A stretch of 64,000 nt of DNA, taken from the NCBI GenBank assembly GCA_030068075.1, contig JAINVK010001445.1, positions 620,001 through 684,000 of the forward strand, written 5' to 3'. The translations under genes and the position numbers were made by a program. Every line of letters begins with the position of its first letter. Positions within the stretch are counted from its first letter, which is position 1. The notes under the pieces were generated by a model. The model saw nothing but the letters and a program-made list of their open reading frames with translations, did not search any database and was not told the DNA's origin. This DNA is from Paguma larvata. Taxonomy: Eukaryota > Chordata > Mammalia > Carnivora > Viverridae. Below are positions 60,010 to 64,000 of the stretch, one piece after another.

Positions 60010-62680
60010 TTGTATTTAAATAGAATATGTATTCTGCTCTTTTGCGATGGAATGTTACGAGTGTATATGTTAAGTCCATATGGTCCAGTTTGTCATTCAA
60101 AGCCAATATATCCTTGTTGATTTCTGCTTGGATAATCTGTCTGTTGATGCAAACCGGGTATTAAAGTACCTAAGTATTATCGTGTTATTATTGATTAGTT
60201 CCTTATGTTTATTATAAATTATTTTATATCTATTGGGTGCTCTCATGTGGGTGCCAGAATATCTATAATTATTAGATCTTCTTGTTTGACTGTCCTATTT
60301 ACTAATATATAATGCCCTTCTTTGTCTTTTGATACAGTCTACTTTTTTAAATCTATTTTGTCAGATAGAAGAATTGTTACTCAGGCTTTCTTTTTACATT
60401 CATTTGCTTGATAAATATTTCTCCATCCCATCACTTTCAGTCTGTAGGTGTCTTTAAAATGAGTCTCTTGTAGGCAGCATGCAGATGGGTCTTTTTTATT
60501 TTTTTTTAAGCCATTCTGACATCCTGTGTCTTTTGATTGGAGCAGCTAGTCCATTTACATCAAAGTAATTATTGACTGGTATATTTTTGTTGTCCTCTCA
60601 TTACTCGATTTTTAATTGTGTTTGAAGATTTTCTTTGATGGTTTCTTGTCTTTGTCACACTTGGTCTCTCCTTTTCACTCAAAGATTCTCCTTTAATATT
60701 TCTTGAATGGCAGGTTTAGTAGTCAAAGTTCCTATATTATTAGCTTGCCTAGGAAACTCTTTATGCCTTCTACTATTTTGAGTGATAGCTATTGCTGGAT
60801 AGAGTATCTGGGACACACAAATTTCCCATTTAGCACTTTAAATATATCAGACGAGTTCCTTCTGGCTTGCCAAGGTTCTGTTGAGAAATCTGCACCTAGC
60901 CTTATCAATCTCCCCTTATGTTTTAAGAACTTGTGTTGCTTTATTCTTTTTGATATTTTCTATTTATCACTATAGTTTGCAAATTTAATTTCAATATGTC
61001 TTGGGTCGGCCTCCTTTGTTGAATTCAGTGACAGTTTTCTGTGTTTCCTGGATTTACATGTCTGTTTTTTCCCCATTTGGGGGATATTTTCAGCTATTAT
61101 TTCTTTGAATAATTTTTCTGGTCACTTTTGTGTCGCTTTTTCTTATGGGAATCTTATAATACAATGTTACTACATTTGATATTCACTGACTTCCTTAAGT
61201 ATATTCTAGTGTTCCATAATTCTCCTTTCTTTCTTTTGTTCATCTTCATTGTTTTCCAATCTTCCCTGTCATTAATTTGTTCCTCTGCTGCTCATGTATC
61301 AAGTCTGTTTCTCATATATACTTTTGCATGCTTTCACTCTGATTGATTCTTTTAAAATCTTTTCTTTTTCTGAAAAAGTTTGCACCGATGTCTTTTATTA
61401 TTTTCTAAAACCAAGCTAGTATCCTTTTGATCATTGCTTTAAATTCTCCATCAGTCATGTTACTTATATCTGTTTTATTTAGATCAGTTCATGTCGCCTT
61501 ATTTTGTTCTTCCATTGGGGATAAATTCCTCCATCTTCACATTTTGTCTATATCTCTGCCTTCTTCTCTGTGTTAGAAAAGGTGGTTTTGTCTCCTGCTC
61601 CTGAAAGTAATGGCATTATGAGAAATAGGTTATGTATTGCCCAGATCTAGTGATTAAGGAGTGTCTCTGGTGTGTGTTGCAAGTACTATGCTAGTGTGTT
61701 TTGGCTACTCTTTCAGGACAGTCTTCTGTAGGAACTCTTCTTACCTGCTGTGGGAAGTGTTTGATCCTGGGCCTGAAAGTGATGAGCTTTAACTAGGCAT
61801 ACTCTGTTCACATTGTGAAATATGACCTGCCACCACCTGCTCTGGAACTCAGGCCCTGCACAACTCTCTGGTTGGCAGACTTGATTGGGCAGGAGCTTTG
61901 CTAGTTTTCTGGGAGAGGGGCTGGTAATGAGGCAAGCTTGACTGAGGAGGGCAATTCTATCAGAGATCAGGGAGGGTAGGGCTTGATGTAAAAAGGCAGG
62001 CAACCAGGTTTGGTGCTGATGCTTAACTGCAGGTGGCTCTATGTTAATGCTAGTGACAGGTGTGTGTGGGGGTGTGTGTGCAGTAGGTGGAATTGCCTGA
62101 CAGCTTTTCTGTTCCCCAAGAGCCATCTCAATGAACGCTGCCACTCAGGGAAGCACTTTGTAAAGAGCAAATAATCTCTTCCTGTATTCTCCAGATATTC
62201 TTCAGATTGCTATTTCCATGCAATCTGCCCCCAAGTTGCTAGTCTATCTCTCTCCAGGAACAGGCCAGTGAGTGCATTCTGGGCTCTATCTGAACATTAC
62301 CTGCTGATCTTTAAATCTGTTGGCTTTATGCCCCACATGTTGCAAGAACAAACTTCACCCCCCCACCTAATTTTTCAAGCCAATGTCTTTGGGGAAACTA
62401 TCTCCTTGTGCATTCCTCGGTGTGCTTCTCTTTCTATTGCCCATTTAGTAACCATGGCTTCCTCCCTTCTTAGTTCCTGTAATCTGTTTCTCCCCTAAAC
62501 TCAGTCACCACCCTTCCTACCCTCTTTGGTGTGGTCTTTCCTCTTCCTCTAGTTGTGGAGTTTGTTATGTTAGTCTTCAGGGCTATTTCTGAGATATATA
62601 GGATGTTTTCATAGCTACCTAGTTGTATTTGTGGGATGAGACAAGCCATGGGTGCTCCTAGTCCTAGTCCATCATTGTAT
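60010..62680 (-). mobile_element. Old L1, antisense: endonuclease, ORF1 and 5' UTR
   Basis: It continues the antisense L1 beyond the junction: ORF2 endonuclease region (about 60010-60660), ORF1 remnants (about 60690-61480) and a GC-richer 5' UTR to about 62680. The 143-codon minus-strand frame at 61713-62144 lies within that 5' UTR and has no recognised domain. Confidence 0.75.
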
Positions 62681-63035
62681 CCTTTCAATAGATGCAAAAA
62701 AAGTTTGAAAAACTTTATATCTGTTCACAATTAAAAACTCTTAACAATTAAATATAAAAAATAATGTATTTCAACATAATAAAGGCCAAATATGAAAAGC
62801 TCATATCTAACATTATACTTTATGATGAACAGCTTTAAGTTGCTCCTTTAGGATCAATAATAAAACAAAAGTGGATATTCTCATTTTTCCCATTCAACAT
62901 TGTACTGGAAGTCATTGCCTGAGCAATCAGACAAAAGACATAAATAAATGCATCCTAATTTGAAAGGAAGGAGTAAAATTGCCCATATTTGCCAATGATA
63001 AGTTTTTATTTATATAAAAATCCTAGAAACTCAAC

Positions 63036-63070
<35 letters not shown>

Positions 63071-64000
63071 CTTAAGTGAAATCCATGACCAGTACTGTCA
63101 CAACATACAAATGACTATAAAAACTTAGTAGCATATTTACACACTAACAAATTATCTGAAAAAGAAGTATAGAAAAAAAATCTCATTTACAGCAGCATAG
63201 AAAATAAAATACGTAAAAGTAAACAACGAAGTAGGTGAAAGATTATTACATGGAAAATTACATTATATAGTTTGCAAAATTTAAGCCAGTAAATGGAAAG
63301 ATAACCCATTTTCATGAACTGGAAAAATTAATATTGTGAAAATGTCAATATTATCAAAAGTCATTTATAGATTCAGTGAAATTCCTGTCAAGATTTCGAT
63401 GGCACATTTCACAGAAATAGGAAAAAAAAAGAACTTAAAAATTTGTATGTAACCACAAAATAACTGAAATAGCAAAAACAATCCTGAGAAAAAACAAATC
63501 AGAGGGATCATACTTCCTCATTTCAAGATATACTATCAAGTTATGCTAATCAATCTAGTATGAAACTGTTGTAAAAATAGACAAATAGATCAATGTAATA
63601 GAATCAAAAGCCCAGAAATAAAACTAAGTATATGCCATCAACAAATAATTGATAAGGAACTCAACAAAAATTTTTCATAAAAACGATGCTGGGAATATTG
63701 GAAATATTATATAAGAATAAAAGACTCTATCTATACCACTCACCAGAATTAATAAGTAATAAATTAAATAATTAAATGTAAAATCTGAAACCATGAATCT
63801 AGTGAAGGAAAATACAGGAAAAACAACTATTTAATATGGGTTTTTGAAATGATTTTTTTTTGATATAATACCTAAAGCACAAGGAACAAAATTTTTAAAA
63901 TTGGGTTGTTTCAAACAAAAATACTTCTGCAAAGGAAAATAATAATCAACGAAGTTAAAAGCCCATCTACAGATTGGGAAATATATATTTTCAAACCATA
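62681..64000 (+). mobile_element. Ancient L1 ORF2 fragment, runs off the window
   Basis: It starts in the RT region ('tttcaatagatgcaaaaaaa') and continues to late ORF2 ('ataaaagactctatctatac'). Many indels. The RT catalytic segment near 62993 is degraded. A poly-A run of about 30 bases interrupts it at 63038-63067. Confidence 0.75.
63038..63067. repeat. Poly-A run
   Basis: About 30 consecutive A bases inside old L1 ORF2 sequence. Confidence 0.95.

Noticed and set aside
61713..62144. 143-codon minus-strand frame as a possible gene
   Set aside because: It lies in the GC-richer 5' UTR of an old L1 and shows no domain; the length is compatible with the local composition.
59220..64000. Antisense L1 abutting sense L1 near 62680 as a twin-priming inversion of a single insertion
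   Set aside because: Both parts contain overlapping late ORF2 regions and differ in age and subfamily, so they are separate insertions.

Overview
This is mammalian genomic DNA, almost certainly from a cat-family carnivore. The evidence is at least eleven copies of a tRNA-Lys-derived SINE with the felid-type head, the 'gctctgtgctgacagctcag' body and an AAATAAA tail, plus LINE-1 copies whose 3' ends read 'aaaccaatttgaaaataaac' before a poly-A. The DNA is AT-rich, and everything with long reading frames is either an olfactory receptor or a dead retroelement.

Only two intact protein-coding genes are seen. Both are single-exon olfactory receptors on the minus strand, about 32 kb apart: 3891-4826 (311 aa) and 37103-38041 (312 aa). 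They align without gaps at about 71% identity (90 mismatches in 311 by hand count). Both look like family 2; the second closely resembles OR2M. The window is therefore part of an OR gene cluster.

Layout. 1-2.8 kb: L1 debris plus a 476-bp segment (1208-1683) that recurs in inverted orientation at 43058-43535. 3.9-4.8 kb: first OR gene. 6.4-8.5 kb: two SINEs and an L1 tail. 10.7-17.0 kb: a long antisense L1 split by a solo LTR (12755-13694). 18.4-20.9 kb: a MaLR-like LTR, a GATA microsatellite and two SINEs. 21.3-25.6 kb: a sense L1 whose last ~1.86 kb is almost identical to the antisense L1. 25.9-28.9 kb: decayed retroviral-like DNA with a second solo LTR (26822-27839) and an older LTR. 30.8-36.3 kb: a layered nest of L1 tail, LTR, decayed ERV pol/env and SINE. 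37.1-38.0 kb: second OR gene. 38.7-42.2 kb: three SINEs and a MaLR LTR. 43.9-50.5 kb: an old antisense L1. 50.9-56.3 kb: a younger L1 with a 12-bp target-site duplication and a 5' end unlike its relatives. 56.3-64.0 kb: older, rearranged L1 copies.

No tRNA, rRNA, CRISPR or bacterial-type feature is present. The most notable observations are structural: a near-identical inverted L1 block that looks like gene conversion; an L1 carrying about 330 bp of foreign-looking 5' sequence inside its target-site duplication; an inverted single-copy-like duplication around the OR genes; and insertions whose order can be read from nested target-site duplications. I saw no convincing undescribed gene system.
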